Both the position numbers and the translations under genes were made by a program. The notes under the pieces are model-generated. The model saw only the letters and a program-made list of their open reading frames with translations. It had not been told where the DNA came from and ran no database searches. Shown piece after piece: positions 8,821 through 17,148 of a DNA stretch of 64,000 nucleotides. The stretch comes from Rhizobium tibeticum (GTDB taxonomy: Bacteria > Pseudomonadota > Alphaproteobacteria > Rhizobiales > Rhizobiaceae). Each line of letters starts with the position of its first letter. Within the stretch, counting starts at the first letter, position 1. The stretch is from NCBI RefSeq assembly GCF_900110205.1, contig NZ_FOCV01000007.1:170921-234920 (forward strand), written 5' to 3'.

Positions 8821-9254
8821 TCTTATCCCCTTTACCGCCGCCGAAAGGTGGTCTGGCCCCCTACGCGATACCGAATATGTCACTGCGTGATTTGGAAGCT
8901 GCCACGAAATGGTTAACAAATTCTGATTCACTCTGGCAAGAGGTAACGAATTTATTAAATATTTTGTCCATTCCGCTGTTTTCCAACGAAAATTCGCAAA
9001 GCCAGATTCTTAAGTTTTACATTAAGAACGGCCGGTAAGCGATTCATTCGACTCACCAATGAAACGGTATCGGAAATCGCGTAGTTGTGTTTACCGACCC
9101 TTAAATCATCGGCACTATCATTAACGATGCCCGTAAACGAAAGGTTACCAACGGTAGGTTTTTGTTAATACCGACGGAAATTTTTCGGCAGGCCGCGTCA
9201 AAACGGCCCGCAGGGGCGGTTTAAGTGGAGCAGGGGTCTCGCATCACTGGAGTA
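8821..9254. promoter_or_regulatory. ctrA / fliJ-like divergent control region with clustered GANTC sites
   Basis: This 434-bp A+T-richer region has no gene. It holds four GANTC sites (8925-8929, 9005-9009, 9041-9045, 9050-9054), the target of the CcrM cell-cycle methyltransferase. It also holds ATGGTTAA at 8909-8916, the reverse complement of the CtrA half-site TTAACCAT, and a TTAA-N8-TTAA palindrome at 9010-9025. The Caulobacter ctrA promoter is known to be CcrM- and CtrA-regulated; equivalence here is inferred from the motifs. Confidence 0.6.
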
Positions 9255-9611
9255 ATGCGTATGAAGTCGCGTGAGAGCCTAGTTCGTCTGAAGGAGTTTC
9301 AGGTGAACGAAAAACGTCGCCAACTGCAGCAATTGCAGATGATGATGTCCGAATTTGATCGGATGACGAAGGATCTGGAGAGCCAGATCGTCGTCGAAGA
9401 AAAGAAGTCCGGCATTTCCGACCCGAATCACTTCGCCTATCCGACCTTCGCAAAGGCAGCACGCCAGCGCGCGGACAATCTTCAGGTCTCGATCAAGGAA
9501 CTGAAGATGCAGGAAGAGGCGCTCGAACAAGCGCTCGAAGAGATGCAGGCGGAATACGCACGTGCAGCCGCGCTGGAAGAGCGCGACGGCGCAGTCCGGG
9601 CAAGAGCCTAA
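9255..9611 (+). CDS. fliJ: FliJ-like flagellar export/coiled-coil protein
   Basis: A 118-residue, almost entirely helical protein with charged heptads (KEFQVNEKRRQLQQLQMMMSEF, KMQEEALEQALEEMQAEYARAA). It resembles FliJ, the chaperone-escort and stalk component of the flagellar type III export ATPase. I chose the ATG at 9255 because a GGAG lies just before it; a longer frame from 9225 lacks a ribosome site. It is divergent from ctrA and not inside a flagellar cluster, so the name rests on family similarity. Confidence 0.7.
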   Translation: MRMKSRESLVRLKEFQVNEKRRQLQQLQMMMSEFDRMTKDLESQIVVEEKKSGISDPNHFAYPTFAKAARQRADNLQVSIKELKMQEEALEQALEEMQAEYARAAALEERDGAVRARA

Positions 9612-9655
9612 GGGCAGGAAACGGGCGCCGTTTGGCGCTTGGGAATCGCCTCGAA

Positions 9656-9701
9656 AAAAGCCATGCATGATGGGCTGTCGCGTCCGTCATACATGGCTTT
9701 T
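9656..9701. terminator. Hairpin between the fliJ-like gene and the convergent acetyltransferase
   Basis: AAAAGCCATG (9656-9665) pairs with CATGGCTTTT (9692-9701). A further few paired bases extend the stem inward past one mismatch. It lies between two convergent stops, with A/T tracts on both sides. Confidence 0.7.
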
Positions 9702-9715
9702 GGCGTTGCGTGGCT

Positions 9716-10003
9716 CTAGCCGTTGACGACGTCGCGCCACTCCTCATGGCGTTGCGCCTGCGCCTTGAAGAAGGGGCATAGCGGGAAGATCTTCCATCCC
9801 CCCTTGTGTGCTTCCTCGACCGCGTGCAGAGCAAGTGCCTGGCCAACGCCTTTGCCGCGCAGCGCATCGGGAATCCCGGTGTGGTCAATGATGACGAGCT
9901 TCGGCGAGGCGCGGGAGTAGGTCATTTCGGCCTCGTGGCCTTCCACCACTGCAACGTAGCGGCCGCCGGAGGGATTTTCTTCGTTCTTGATGTCCATTGC
10001 CAT
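9716..10003 (-). CDS. Small GNAT-type N-acetyltransferase
   Basis: A 95-residue minimal acetyl-CoA-binding protein of the YjdJ/Acetyltransf_CG type. The acetyl-CoA loop is at about residues 43-56 (GIPDALRGKGVGQALA), and the C-terminal helix-strand includes the FPLCPFF segment. It lacks the N-terminal half of full GNAT proteins, as is normal for this subfamily. Substrate is unknown. It sits between the fliJ-like gene and sciP on the minus strand, with no sign of co-transcription with sciP (300-bp gap). Confidence 0.85.
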   Translation of the reverse strand: MAMDIKNEENPSGGRYVAVVEGHEAEMTYSRASPKLVIIDHTGIPDALRGKGVGQALALHAVEEAHKGGWKIFPLCPFFKAQAQRHEEWRDVVNG

Positions 10004-10302
10004 TCCTCATCAACACTATGCTGTTGGTGGAAACTCGCATGTCATGCTGGCGACGCCAAGCCGGTCGGTGAGGACACTGTGTTCGATGGGCGGAGGGGGA
10101 AATGGCCCCGGGTGCTGTTGCGGCGTCACCGAACGAGTTCCTGCCAAGTGGTCTATGGGGCACGGAACTCGCGGTGAAGCTTGTAGCAGCTGGTTGAAGC
10201 AGGCCATCGGCTGGCTGCGTCAACGATTTCGGGCCGTCTGTCTATCCCCTCAGGAAATGCAAGCGGCCCGAAACGTAGAATTCGTTGCCCAGGAAGGGCT
10301 TG
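10004..10302. other. Intergenic region without recognisable content
   Basis: About 300 bp downstream of sciP and upstream of the small acetyltransferase. The open frames here are short and have no recognisable protein character. It presumably holds the acetyltransferase promoter; I see no clear repeat or hairpin. Confidence 0.4.
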
Positions 10303-10578
10303 TCAGTGGCGATACTGCTGGATGCGCGTGGTGCGTAAACCGGCAAGGCCGTGGCTGTTGATGGAAGACTGCCAGGACAGAAACTCTTCGACAGTCAGCG
10401 TGTAACGCTCGCAGGCTTCTTCCAAGCTCAACAGGCCACCGCGGACCGCAGCTACAACCTCAGCTTTGCGGCGGATCACCCAGCGCCGCGTATTCGGCGG
10501 CGGCAAATCCGCAATCGTCAGCGGGCTGCCATCGGGGCCGATGACATATTTTACTCGGGGACGTATCATTTCGGTCAT
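10303..10578 (-). CDS. sciP: SciP-like CtrA inhibitor (DUF1153)
   Basis: A 91-residue helix-turn-helix protein of the DUF1153 family. It begins MTEMIRPRVKYVIGPDGS and contains the conserved TRRWVIRRKAEVVAAVRGG segment and the HTH LSLEEACERYTLTVEEF. In Caulobacter, SciP binds CtrA and represses CtrA-activated genes in G1. The ATG at 10578 is preceded by GAGAG. A GANTC site (10581-10585) lies directly before the start. Together with chpT and ctrA it makes a local cell-cycle control cluster. Confidence 0.88.
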   Translation of the reverse strand: MTEMIRPRVKYVIGPDGSPLTIADLPPPNTRRWVIRRKAEVVAAVRGGLLSLEEACERYTLTVEEFLSWQSSINSHGLAGLRTTRIQQYRH

Positions 10579-10640
10579 TGGACTCTCTACACAACTCAAG
10601 ACCACGGCAGCCACTCTAGCTTGTCACATTTAAGAATTGC

Positions 10641-10925
10641 CTAAGCGCATCGTAACACTTTGATAAGAAATTTAGGCGTCGACTTGCCAAGAAGCGACTT
10701 GCGCCCGCGCAGCCTTCCCCAACGTAAATTTGTGGTCAGCGCATGGGAGCCATGCGTAATGGTTGGTGGGCAATTGATAATCGCCAATTTATAAGCGCCG
10801 CAACATAGTAGTGAGCGCAAGACTTCGTCTCCGTTCTTATTGTAGTGTCCGGAATGACCAAGGCGTTTTGCTTCGTATCCTTTTGATACGGCGTCTTTTG
10901 CTTTTCCCAGACGCCGCGCGGCCAC
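10641..10925 (-). pseudogene. Possible decayed IS110-type transposase C-terminal remnant
   Basis: A 94-codon frame contains SGHYNKNGDEVLRSLLCCGA. This resembles the C-terminal IS116/IS110 domain pattern of G-H-I-S-K-x-G-D-x-x-L-R-S-L-L-x-E-A-A. Similarity then fades and no complete transposase is present. No terminal repeats were found. It may be a chance match; the reading frame is not otherwise supported. It lies between sciP and an orphan LuxR gene, a stretch with irregular coding character. Confidence 0.35.
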
Positions 10926-10981
10926 ATTCGGGTTGGCAAATGAAGAAACTGAGCCGGAGTTAGCCGCCGAGGGACAAGAGA

Positions 10982-11722
10982 ATGAAGAGACAAGAACGCG
11001 TCGTCAGCGACGGCGCGGATGACGCTGTTTGCTCGCGGATCGCGTCTGGGCAGGATATGTCGGCGGAACGGCTCAATGATTGCGTGGCCGAGATGGCAAG
11101 GGAGACGGGATTCAACCACTACTTGCTGGCGGAATTTCCACGTGGAGACCGCAGCGGCTTCGCCAGCAACTGTCTTGCCTGCAACTGGCCACAAGAGCTC
11201 ATTGATTTCTATGAGGAGGTTGATCTCTTCCATTGCTGTAAGCTGGTCGCAGCTCTCAAGAAGACGGCGATGCCGGTCCTGTGCGATAAGGCGTCGTTCG
11301 AGAGCACGGCGGCAAACCAGGAGAACCAGCGGCTTGCGGCGCTCTTCACAGTCCATGGCTTGAAAACCACGTTTGCCTTTGCACTGCATGATATGCACTT
11401 GCGGCAGTACATCTTCGCATTCTCGGGTGAGCGCGCGCGCCTCACGCGTGCGGAGGTGATGGAGCAGGTGTTTCGGGCGATGGAATTCCTGGAACTATTC
11501 GGGCAGCAGAACCCTGTGGAGAAACCGAGCGAAAGCCTCGGCAACCGGGAAATCGAATGCCTGCGCTGGTCGGCCGCTGGAAAGAGTAGCGAAGAGATCG
11601 CGATTATTCTTGACCTCTCCGCGCATACGGTTGTCGGTTACTTGAAGAGCGCAATGCGAAAGCTCGATTCCGTCAATCGCATGCAGGCAATTGCCCGTGC
11701 ATTCCGCTACCGCCTCCTCTAG
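10982..11722 (+). CDS. LuxR-family regulator with autoinducer-type N-terminal domain
   Basis: A 246-residue protein with an autoinducer-binding-like domain (about 25-165) and a C-terminal LuxR helix-turn-helix (about 178-240: LGNREIECLRWSAAGKSSEE). In the acyl-homoserine-lactone pocket, the stretch WPQELIDFYEEVDLFHCC keeps the Tyr but not the usual Trp and Asp-Pro seen in TraR-like receptors. Ligand response is therefore doubtful. No luxI-type synthase lies nearby, so it is an orphan ('solo'). Target genes are unknown. Confidence 0.85.
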   Translation: MKRQERVVSDGADDAVCSRIASGQDMSAERLNDCVAEMARETGFNHYLLAEFPRGDRSGFASNCLACNWPQELIDFYEEVDLFHCCKLVAALKKTAMPVLCDKASFESTAANQENQRLAALFTVHGLKTTFAFALHDMHLRQYIFAFSGERARLTRAEVMEQVFRAMEFLELFGQQNPVEKPSESLGNREIECLRWSAAGKSSEEIAIILDLSAHTVVGYLKSAMRKLDSVNRMQAIARAFRYRLL

Positions 11723-12009
11723 GCGCCCCATCGACCTGATCGACAGCATCATTGCCGAACGTTCGGTCTTTGCGGCTGCGAACTCAGACCGCGCGCTGCC
11801 CGTGATGCAGGAGCGCCAGCCAGTCTCCGTCATTGAAGCGACGCTATTTGAAGGCGGTATGGCGTGCTGCGGAGGCTGAAACGGTTTGCGGCTCCAGGAA
11901 TAGCCGGATTGGCGGCGTGTTTTCATTCACCGCGAATCCTAGATGCCGCAGACGGGGCGTGGACGGCGCAACGCACGTGTCGCTGATGTTGCGCGTTCTT
12001 TCGACGCGG
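11723..12009. other. Intergenic region, no supported gene
   Basis: 287 bp between the LuxR gene and the cysQ stop codon. Overlapping short frames are present but none has family character or a ribosome site. Confidence 0.4.
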
Positions 12010-12804
12010 CTAGGCCCGCTCCAACACGGATCTGGCACTGCCCCAGGAAATGAAGTTCGGGTTGGCGAAGTCGCTGTCATGCGCCTGCGACGTCTTGCCG
12101 TAGGTCAGCGGCAACCCGTCCAGTGTGACTGTCGAGCCGCCCGCGGCGCGCAGCACGGCATCGCCGGCGGCCGTATCCCACTCCATCGTGCGCGTGAAGC
12201 GCGGATAGACGTCGGCAAGGCCTTCAGCCAGCATGCAGAATTTCAACGAAGAGCCGATGTTGGTGCATTGCGAGATCGCATTGGCCGCAAGAAAGACGTC
12301 TGTCTGGGGGCTGTTGTGGGATCTGCTTGCCAGCGCTGTCCGGTCGGCCGGTTGCGGGCGCACCTGGATGGCAGTCCGCTGGGTCACCTGAAAATGGTCG
12401 TCGACAAGGAGCTTCTCGGCCTTGTCGTTTTCCCCGGCAAAGGCGACGCCAAGGGCAGGGGCATAGACGATTCCGGCGAGAGGGCGCCCGTCGCTGATGT
12501 AGGCAATATTGACGGTAAATTCGGGCCGCTTGTCGATGAATTCCCGAGTACCGTCGAGCGGGTCCACAAGAAAGAAGGACGCGCCGATGACGGGCACGTT
12601 GCCGGCTGCCACCGATTCTTCAGCGATGATCGGCGTGTTGGGGAAGGCGGCTTCAAGCTGTGCGATGATGATGCGCTCGGCTCGCTCGTCGGCAATGGTG
12701 ACCGGGCTGTTGTCTGCCTTCCTGGCCGACGGACATCCCTCCCGGTAAACCTGCATGATTGCCTTGCCCGCTTCCAGAGCGGCGCGCTCAAATGTTTCGA
12801 GCAT
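12010..12804 (-). CDS. cysQ: 3'(2'),5'-bisphosphate nucleotidase CysQ
   Basis: Inositol-monophosphatase superfamily enzyme that removes the 3' phosphate from PAP/PAPS, recycling a by-product of sulfate assimilation. The metal-binding motif DPLDGT (in FFLVDPLDGTREFID) and the second motif WDTAAGDAVLRAAGG are both present. I chose the ATG at 12804 (MLETFERAALEAG) because GGAAGG lies six bases upstream; a start at 12837 would add 11 residues without a ribosome site. It is monocistronic and convergent with the LuxR gene. Confidence 0.92.
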   Translation of the reverse strand: MLETFERAALEAGKAIMQVYREGCPSARKADNSPVTIADERAERIIIAQLEAAFPNTPIIAEESVAAGNVPVIGASFFLVDPLDGTREFIDKRPEFTVNIAYISDGRPLAGIVYAPALGVAFAGENDKAEKLLVDDHFQVTQRTAIQVRPQPADRTALASRSHNSPQTDVFLAANAISQCTNIGSSLKFCMLAEGLADVYPRFTRTMEWDTAAGDAVLRAAGGSTVTLDGLPLTYGKTSQAHDSDFANPNFISWGSARSVLERA

Positions 12805-13219
12805 TGCTCGCCTTCCGGATGTCACGTGTTGCGCCAACGCAAGGCGCCTTACCTTATATAGGCAATTCTCGCGGCCATGGGAATCTTATCCCGCGCATGG
12901 TCTGCCGTTGACCACTTCCGGGGAGAGACGTTCAGCGGCGGACACAGGCTGATGAGTCTGGTCGTCGGGGGGTGGTTCTGGCTTACCTCGGCCGTTTCCA
13001 GTCAAAAAGCGCTTTCTTAGGCTCAGTATGCCAAAAAAAGCGAATTCTTGAACGCAAAAAAGTCATTTTCACCAAAACGACAAAGAACTTTGGGGCTTTG
13101 CGATTTTGCACTTCCCTTTTGGTTTGAAAGCGGTATGAAATCCTTAATCAAGGGCTCATCAAAGGCTCTAATAACAAGAGATGCTGGCTGAAGTGGCTTG
13201 CATCCAGGGGAAATGACAT
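12805..13219. promoter_or_regulatory. Divergent cysQ / liv operon control region
   Basis: 415 bp without a gene. The half nearer livH is A-rich, with tracts such as AAAAAAAGCG and AAAAAAGTC, and probably contains the liv promoter. AGGGG precedes the livH ATG. No defined operator was recognised. Confidence 0.45.
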
Positions 13220-14122
13220 ATGGAATATTTTGTCCAGCAGCTCGTTAATGGGCTGACTCTTGGATCCATCTATGGCCTTGTGGCTATTGGCTATACGATG
13301 GTTTACGGCATTATCGGCATGATCAACTTCGCTCACGGCGATATTTTCATGCTCGGCGGCTTTGCCGGCCTGATTGTTTTTCTCGTCCTCACGTCCATGT
13401 TCGCGGGCCTTCCGGTTGCAGTTTTGCTGCTGGCGATGCTGGTCGTTGCGATGCTGATGACGAGTTTGTGGAACTGGACCATCGAGCGCGTTGCTTATCG
13501 TCCGCTACGCGGATCGTTCCGCCTGGCGCCGCTCATTACCGCTATCGGCATGTCGATCACGCTGTCGAACTTCATCCAGGTGACCCAGGGCCCGCGCAAC
13601 AAGCCGATTCCGCCGCTGGTCAGCACTGTCTACAATGTCGCCGGCATCTCCGTTTCGCTGAAACAGATCGTCATCATCATCATCACGGCTGTGCTGCTGA
13701 CGGTGTTCTGGTATCTCGTCAATCATACGTCGCTCGGGCGCGCTCAGCGTGCAACGGAGCAGGATCGTAAGATGGCGGCGTTGCTGGGCGTCAATGTCGA
13801 TCAGACGATTTCCGTTACCTTCATCATGGGTGCGGCGCTCGCTGCGGTCGCAGGCACGATGTATCTGATGTATTATGGCGTCGTGAACTTCAACGACGGC
13901 TTCGTACCGGGTGTGAAGGCGTTCACCGCGGCTGTTCTTGGCGGTATCGGCTCCTTGCCGGGCGCTGTTCTCGGGGGACTGATGATCGGTCTCATCGAGT
14001 CGCTGTGGTCGGCTTACTTCACCATCGCGTACAAGGATGTGGCGACATTCGCCATCCTCGCTTTCGTGCTGATCTTCAAGCCGACAGGTATCCTGGGTCG
14101 GCCGGAAGTCGAGAAGGTTTAA
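13220..14122 (+). CDS. livH: Branched-chain amino-acid ABC transporter permease LivH
   Basis: An inner-membrane permease of 300 residues with about eight hydrophobic helices. It starts MEYFVQQLVNGLTLGSIYGL, the typical LivH/BraD N-terminus. The coupling-helix region is near GRAQRATEQDRKMAALLGVN. It works with LivM, the ATPases LivG and LivF, and the periplasmic LivK encoded downstream to import Leu/Ile/Val and related amino acids. First gene of the operon, 4 bp before livM. Confidence 0.95.
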   Translation: MEYFVQQLVNGLTLGSIYGLVAIGYTMVYGIIGMINFAHGDIFMLGGFAGLIVFLVLTSMFAGLPVAVLLLAMLVVAMLMTSLWNWTIERVAYRPLRGSFRLAPLITAIGMSITLSNFIQVTQGPRNKPIPPLVSTVYNVAGISVSLKQIVIIIITAVLLTVFWYLVNHTSLGRAQRATEQDRKMAALLGVNVDQTISVTFIMGAALAAVAGTMYLMYYGVVNFNDGFVPGVKAFTAAVLGGIGSLPGAVLGGLMIGLIESLWSAYFTIAYKDVATFAILAFVLIFKPTGILGRPEVEKV

Positions 14123-14126
14123 CGTC

Positions 14127-15521
14127 ATGGAAAATGCTGTACGTTCCGCTGACAAGTCCGCAAACCCCGGACTTGTTCAGAAGGGTATTAAAGAAGCTCT
14201 GTTTGCGGCTCTCATTTCATTCGGCATGTTCGTGCTCTACGTCGGCCTGAAGACCGACCAGAACATCAGCAACGAACTGATCATCGTCCAGCGCTGGGGC
14301 CTTCTTGCCATCTTCGTGGCGATTGCCGCCGTCGGCCGCTTCCTGACGGTCGTCTTTTTGCGGCCGCATCTCGATGCGCGCAAGTTGGCGAAGGCGCGCA
14401 GTGGCGAGCTGGATATTTCGACTGAGAAGGGCTTTTTCCACACGCACTTCCTGAAGATCGCCCTTGTTGCGCTGCTGCTCTATCCCGCGTTCATCTACGC
14501 CGTTGCCGGTCCACAGGGCTCGCTGAAGTGGGTGGATAACTTTGGTATCCAGATCCTGATCTATGTGATGCTGGCCTGGGGGCTGAACATCGTCGTCGGT
14601 CTCGCTGGACTGCTCGATCTCGGCTATGTCGCCTTCTACGCGATCGGGGCGTATTCTTACGCGCTTCTATCCAGCTATTTCGGCCTGTCGTTCTGGGTGC
14701 TCCTGCCACTGTCCGGTATTCTGGCTGCGCTGTGGGGTGTCATTCTGGGCTTCCCGGTTCTGCGACTGCGTGGTGACTATCTCGCGATCGTAACGCTGGC
14801 CTTCGGTGAAATCATTCGCCTGGTGATCATCAACTGGACGGATCTCACCAAGGGAACGTTCGGTATCTCGGGCATTCCGAAGGCAACGCTTTTCGGTATT
14901 CCCTTCGATGCGAGCGCCGGCGGCTTCGCGAAGCTCTTTCATCTGCCGATTTCCTCGGCCTACTACAAGATCTTCCTCTTCTACCTGATCCTGGCCCTTT
15001 GCATGCTGACCGCCTATGTGACGATCCGCCTGCGCCGGATGCCAATCGGCCGCGCATGGGAAGCCATGCGCGAGGACGAAATCGCCTGCCGCTCGCTTGG
15101 CATCAACACGGTGACGACGAAGCTCACGGCCTTTGCGACGGGCGCCATGTTCGGCGGCTTCGCCGGCTCCTTCTTTGCCGCCCGCCAAGGCTTCGTTTCC
15201 CCGGAATCGTTCGTCTTCCTGGAATCGGCAGTTATCCTTGCCATCGTCGTTCTCGGCGGCATGGGCTCGCTGACGGGGATCGCGATCGCCGCAATCGTCA
15301 TGGTCGGCGGCACGGAACTGCTGCGTGAGATGTCCTTCCTGAAAGCGATTTTCGGGCCTGACTTCACGCCTGAGCTCTACCGCATGCTGTTGTTCGGTCT
15401 GGCGATGGTCGTCGTGATGCTGATCAAACCGCGCGGCTTCGTGGGGTCGCGTGAACCGACAGCCTTCCTCAAGGAGCGCAAGGCAGTTTCCGGCAGCTTT
15501 ACCAAGGAGGGCCATGGTTGA
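14127..15521 (+). CDS. livM: Branched-chain amino-acid ABC transporter permease LivM
   Basis: The second permease, 464 residues, longer than E. coli LivM because of an N-terminal extension with extra hydrophobic segments (about 30-80), as is common in rhizobial BraE proteins. The permease core contains GLNIVVGLAGLLDLGYVAFYAIGAY and the coupling segment GRAWEAMREDEIACRSLGIN. Its stop overlaps the livG start by 4 bp, indicating tight translational coupling. Confidence 0.95.
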   Translation: MENAVRSADKSANPGLVQKGIKEALFAALISFGMFVLYVGLKTDQNISNELIIVQRWGLLAIFVAIAAVGRFLTVVFLRPHLDARKLAKARSGELDISTEKGFFHTHFLKIALVALLLYPAFIYAVAGPQGSLKWVDNFGIQILIYVMLAWGLNIVVGLAGLLDLGYVAFYAIGAYSYALLSSYFGLSFWVLLPLSGILAALWGVILGFPVLRLRGDYLAIVTLAFGEIIRLVIINWTDLTKGTFGISGIPKATLFGIPFDASAGGFAKLFHLPISSAYYKIFLFYLILALCMLTAYVTIRLRRMPIGRAWEAMREDEIACRSLGINTVTTKLTAFATGAMFGGFAGSFFAARQGFVSPESFVFLESAVILAIVVLGGMGSLTGIAIAAIVMVGGTELLREMSFLKAIFGPDFTPELYRMLLFGLAMVVVMLIKPRGFVGSREPTAFLKERKAVSGSFTKEGHG

Positions 15522-16396
15522 TGAGCCCTCAGGAAACAAACATGACCAGCGATACTTTGCTCAAGGTCGAGCACCTGTCGATGAAGTTCGGCGGCCTGAT
15601 GGCGATCAACGACTTCTCATTTGAAGCCAAGCGTGGCGACATTACCGCATTGATCGGCCCGAACGGCGCCGGCAAGACGACGGTCTTCAATTGCATCACA
15701 GGTTTCTACAAGCCGACGATGGGGATGATCACGCTGAAGCAGAAGAGCGGCAAGGAGTTCCTGCTTGAACGGCTTCCAGATTTCCGGATCACCAAGGAGG
15801 CCAGGGTTGCCCGCACGTTCCAGAACATACGGCTGTTTTCCGGTCTGACGGTTCTCGAAAACCTGCTCGTCGCCCAGCACAACAAGCTGATGAAGGCGTC
15901 CGGGTTTACGGTGATGGGCCTGGTGGGCATCGGGCCATATCGGGTTGAGGCGAAGAACGCCATTGAACTGGCGCGCCACTGGCTGGAGAAGGCCGATCTC
16001 ATCGATCGTGCCGATGACCCCGCTGGTGATCTGCCCTACGGCGCACAGCGCCGGCTTGAGATCGCGCGCGCCATGTGCACCGAACCGGAGCTTCTGTGCC
16101 TCGATGAGCCCGCCGCTGGCCTCAATCCAAGAGAGTCGGCTGCGCTGAACGCGCTGCTGCGCAGCATTCGTGCTGACAGCGGCACGTCGATCTTGCTGAT
16201 TGAGCACGACATGTCGGTGGTCATGGAAATTTCCGACCATGTCGTCGTGCTGGAATACGGCCAGAAGATCTCCGACGGCACGCCTGATGAAGTGAAGCAG
16301 GACCCGCGGGTTATCGCAGCCTATCTCGGTGTCGAGGACGAGGAAGTGGAAGAAGTGATTGCAGCCGTAGAGAACCTCGAAGGAGGCTCGCACTGA
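15518..16396 (+). CDS. livG: Branched-chain amino-acid ABC transporter ATPase LivG
   Basis: An ABC ATPase with Walker A GPNGAGKTT, a Q-loop (ARTFQNIRLF), a signature written as DLPYGAQRRLEIARAM (the degenerate form usual in LivG), Walker B LLCLDEPAAGLNP and a switch His (IEHDMSVV). The start may be ATG 15518 or 15521; AAGGAGG lies upstream. It shares one base with the livF start. Confidence 0.95.
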   Translation: MMSPQETNMTSDTLLKVEHLSMKFGGLMAINDFSFEAKRGDITALIGPNGAGKTTVFNCITGFYKPTMGMITLKQKSGKEFLLERLPDFRITKEARVARTFQNIRLFSGLTVLENLLVAQHNKLMKASGFTVMGLVGIGPYRVEAKNAIELARHWLEKADLIDRADDPAGDLPYGAQRRLEIARAMCTEPELLCLDEPAAGLNPRESAALNALLRSIRADSGTSILLIEHDMSVVMEISDHVVVLEYGQKISDGTPDEVKQDPRVIAAYLGVEDEEVEEVIAAVENLEGGSH

Positions 16397-17124
16397 TGAA
16401 TGGTCAGCCACTTCTAAACGTTCAGGGCGTTGAAACCTATTATGGCAACATCCGGGCCCTGGCCGGAATTGATGTCGAGGTCCATCGCGGCGAGATCGTC
16501 AGTCTGATCGGTGCCAACGGCGCCGGCAAGTCGACCCTGATGATGACAATTTGCGGAAGCCCACAGGCACGCACCGGCTCGGTGATCTTCGATGGCCAGG
16601 ACATCACGCGTCTGCCGACGCACGAGATCGCACGGCTGCGCATCGCCCAGTCGCCGGAGGGGCGGCGCATTTTCCCGCGCATGACCGTCATGGAAAATCT
16701 CCAGATGGGCGCTGGCCTCGACAACCTGAAATATTTCAGCCAGGACGTCGAGAAAGTCTTTGCGATGTTCCCGCGCCTGAAGGAACGCCAAGGCCAGCGC
16801 GGCGGCACGCTCTCGGGAGGCGAGCAGCAGATGCTCTCGATCGGTCGCGCGCTGATGGCGCGTCCGAAGCTGCTGCTTCTCGACGAGCCCTCGCTTGGTC
16901 TCGCGCCGCTGATCGTCAAGGGCATTTTCGCGGCGATCAAGAAATTGAACAAGGAAGAAGGGCTAACCGTCTTCCTCGTGGAGCAGAACGCTTTTGCAGC
17001 TCTGCGCTTGTCGGACCGTGCCTATGTCATGGTCAACGGCAAGGTCACAATGAGCGGTTCCGGTATGGAGCTGCTCGCAAATCCGGAAGTGCGTGCCGCC
17101 TATCTCGAAGGCGGACGTCATTGA
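16396..17124 (+). CDS. livF: Branched-chain amino-acid ABC transporter ATPase LivF
   Basis: The second ABC ATPase, 242 residues, with Walker A GANGAGKST, signature LSGGEQQMLSIGRALM, Walker B LLLLDEPSLGLAP and switch region LVEQNAFAALRLSDRAYVM. Length and motifs match LivF. It is translationally coupled to livG and is followed after 24 bp by a small membrane-protein gene. Confidence 0.95.
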   Translation: MNGQPLLNVQGVETYYGNIRALAGIDVEVHRGEIVSLIGANGAGKSTLMMTICGSPQARTGSVIFDGQDITRLPTHEIARLRIAQSPEGRRIFPRMTVMENLQMGAGLDNLKYFSQDVEKVFAMFPRLKERQGQRGGTLSGGEQQMLSIGRALMARPKLLLLDEPSLGLAPLIVKGIFAAIKKLNKEEGLTVFLVEQNAFAALRLSDRAYVMVNGKVTMSGSGMELLANPEVRAAYLEGGRH

Positions 17125-17148
17125 GCATGACGAAGGGGAGACTTTGAT

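Noticed and set aside
8119..8931. A 270-residue CtrA with a 37-residue N-terminal extension
   Set aside because: The standard CtrA N-terminus begins at 8820 with a good ribosome site, and the extension covers the regulatory region.
9010..9025. TTAAGTTTTACATTAA as a full CtrA site
   Set aside because: The spacer is 8 rather than 7 bases, so it does not fit TTAA-N7-TTAA. It is kept only as part of the wider control region.
12010..12837. CysQ start at 12837
   Set aside because: The ATG at 12804 has GGAAGG at proper distance and gives the usual MLETFERAA start; the extra 11 residues have no ribosome site.
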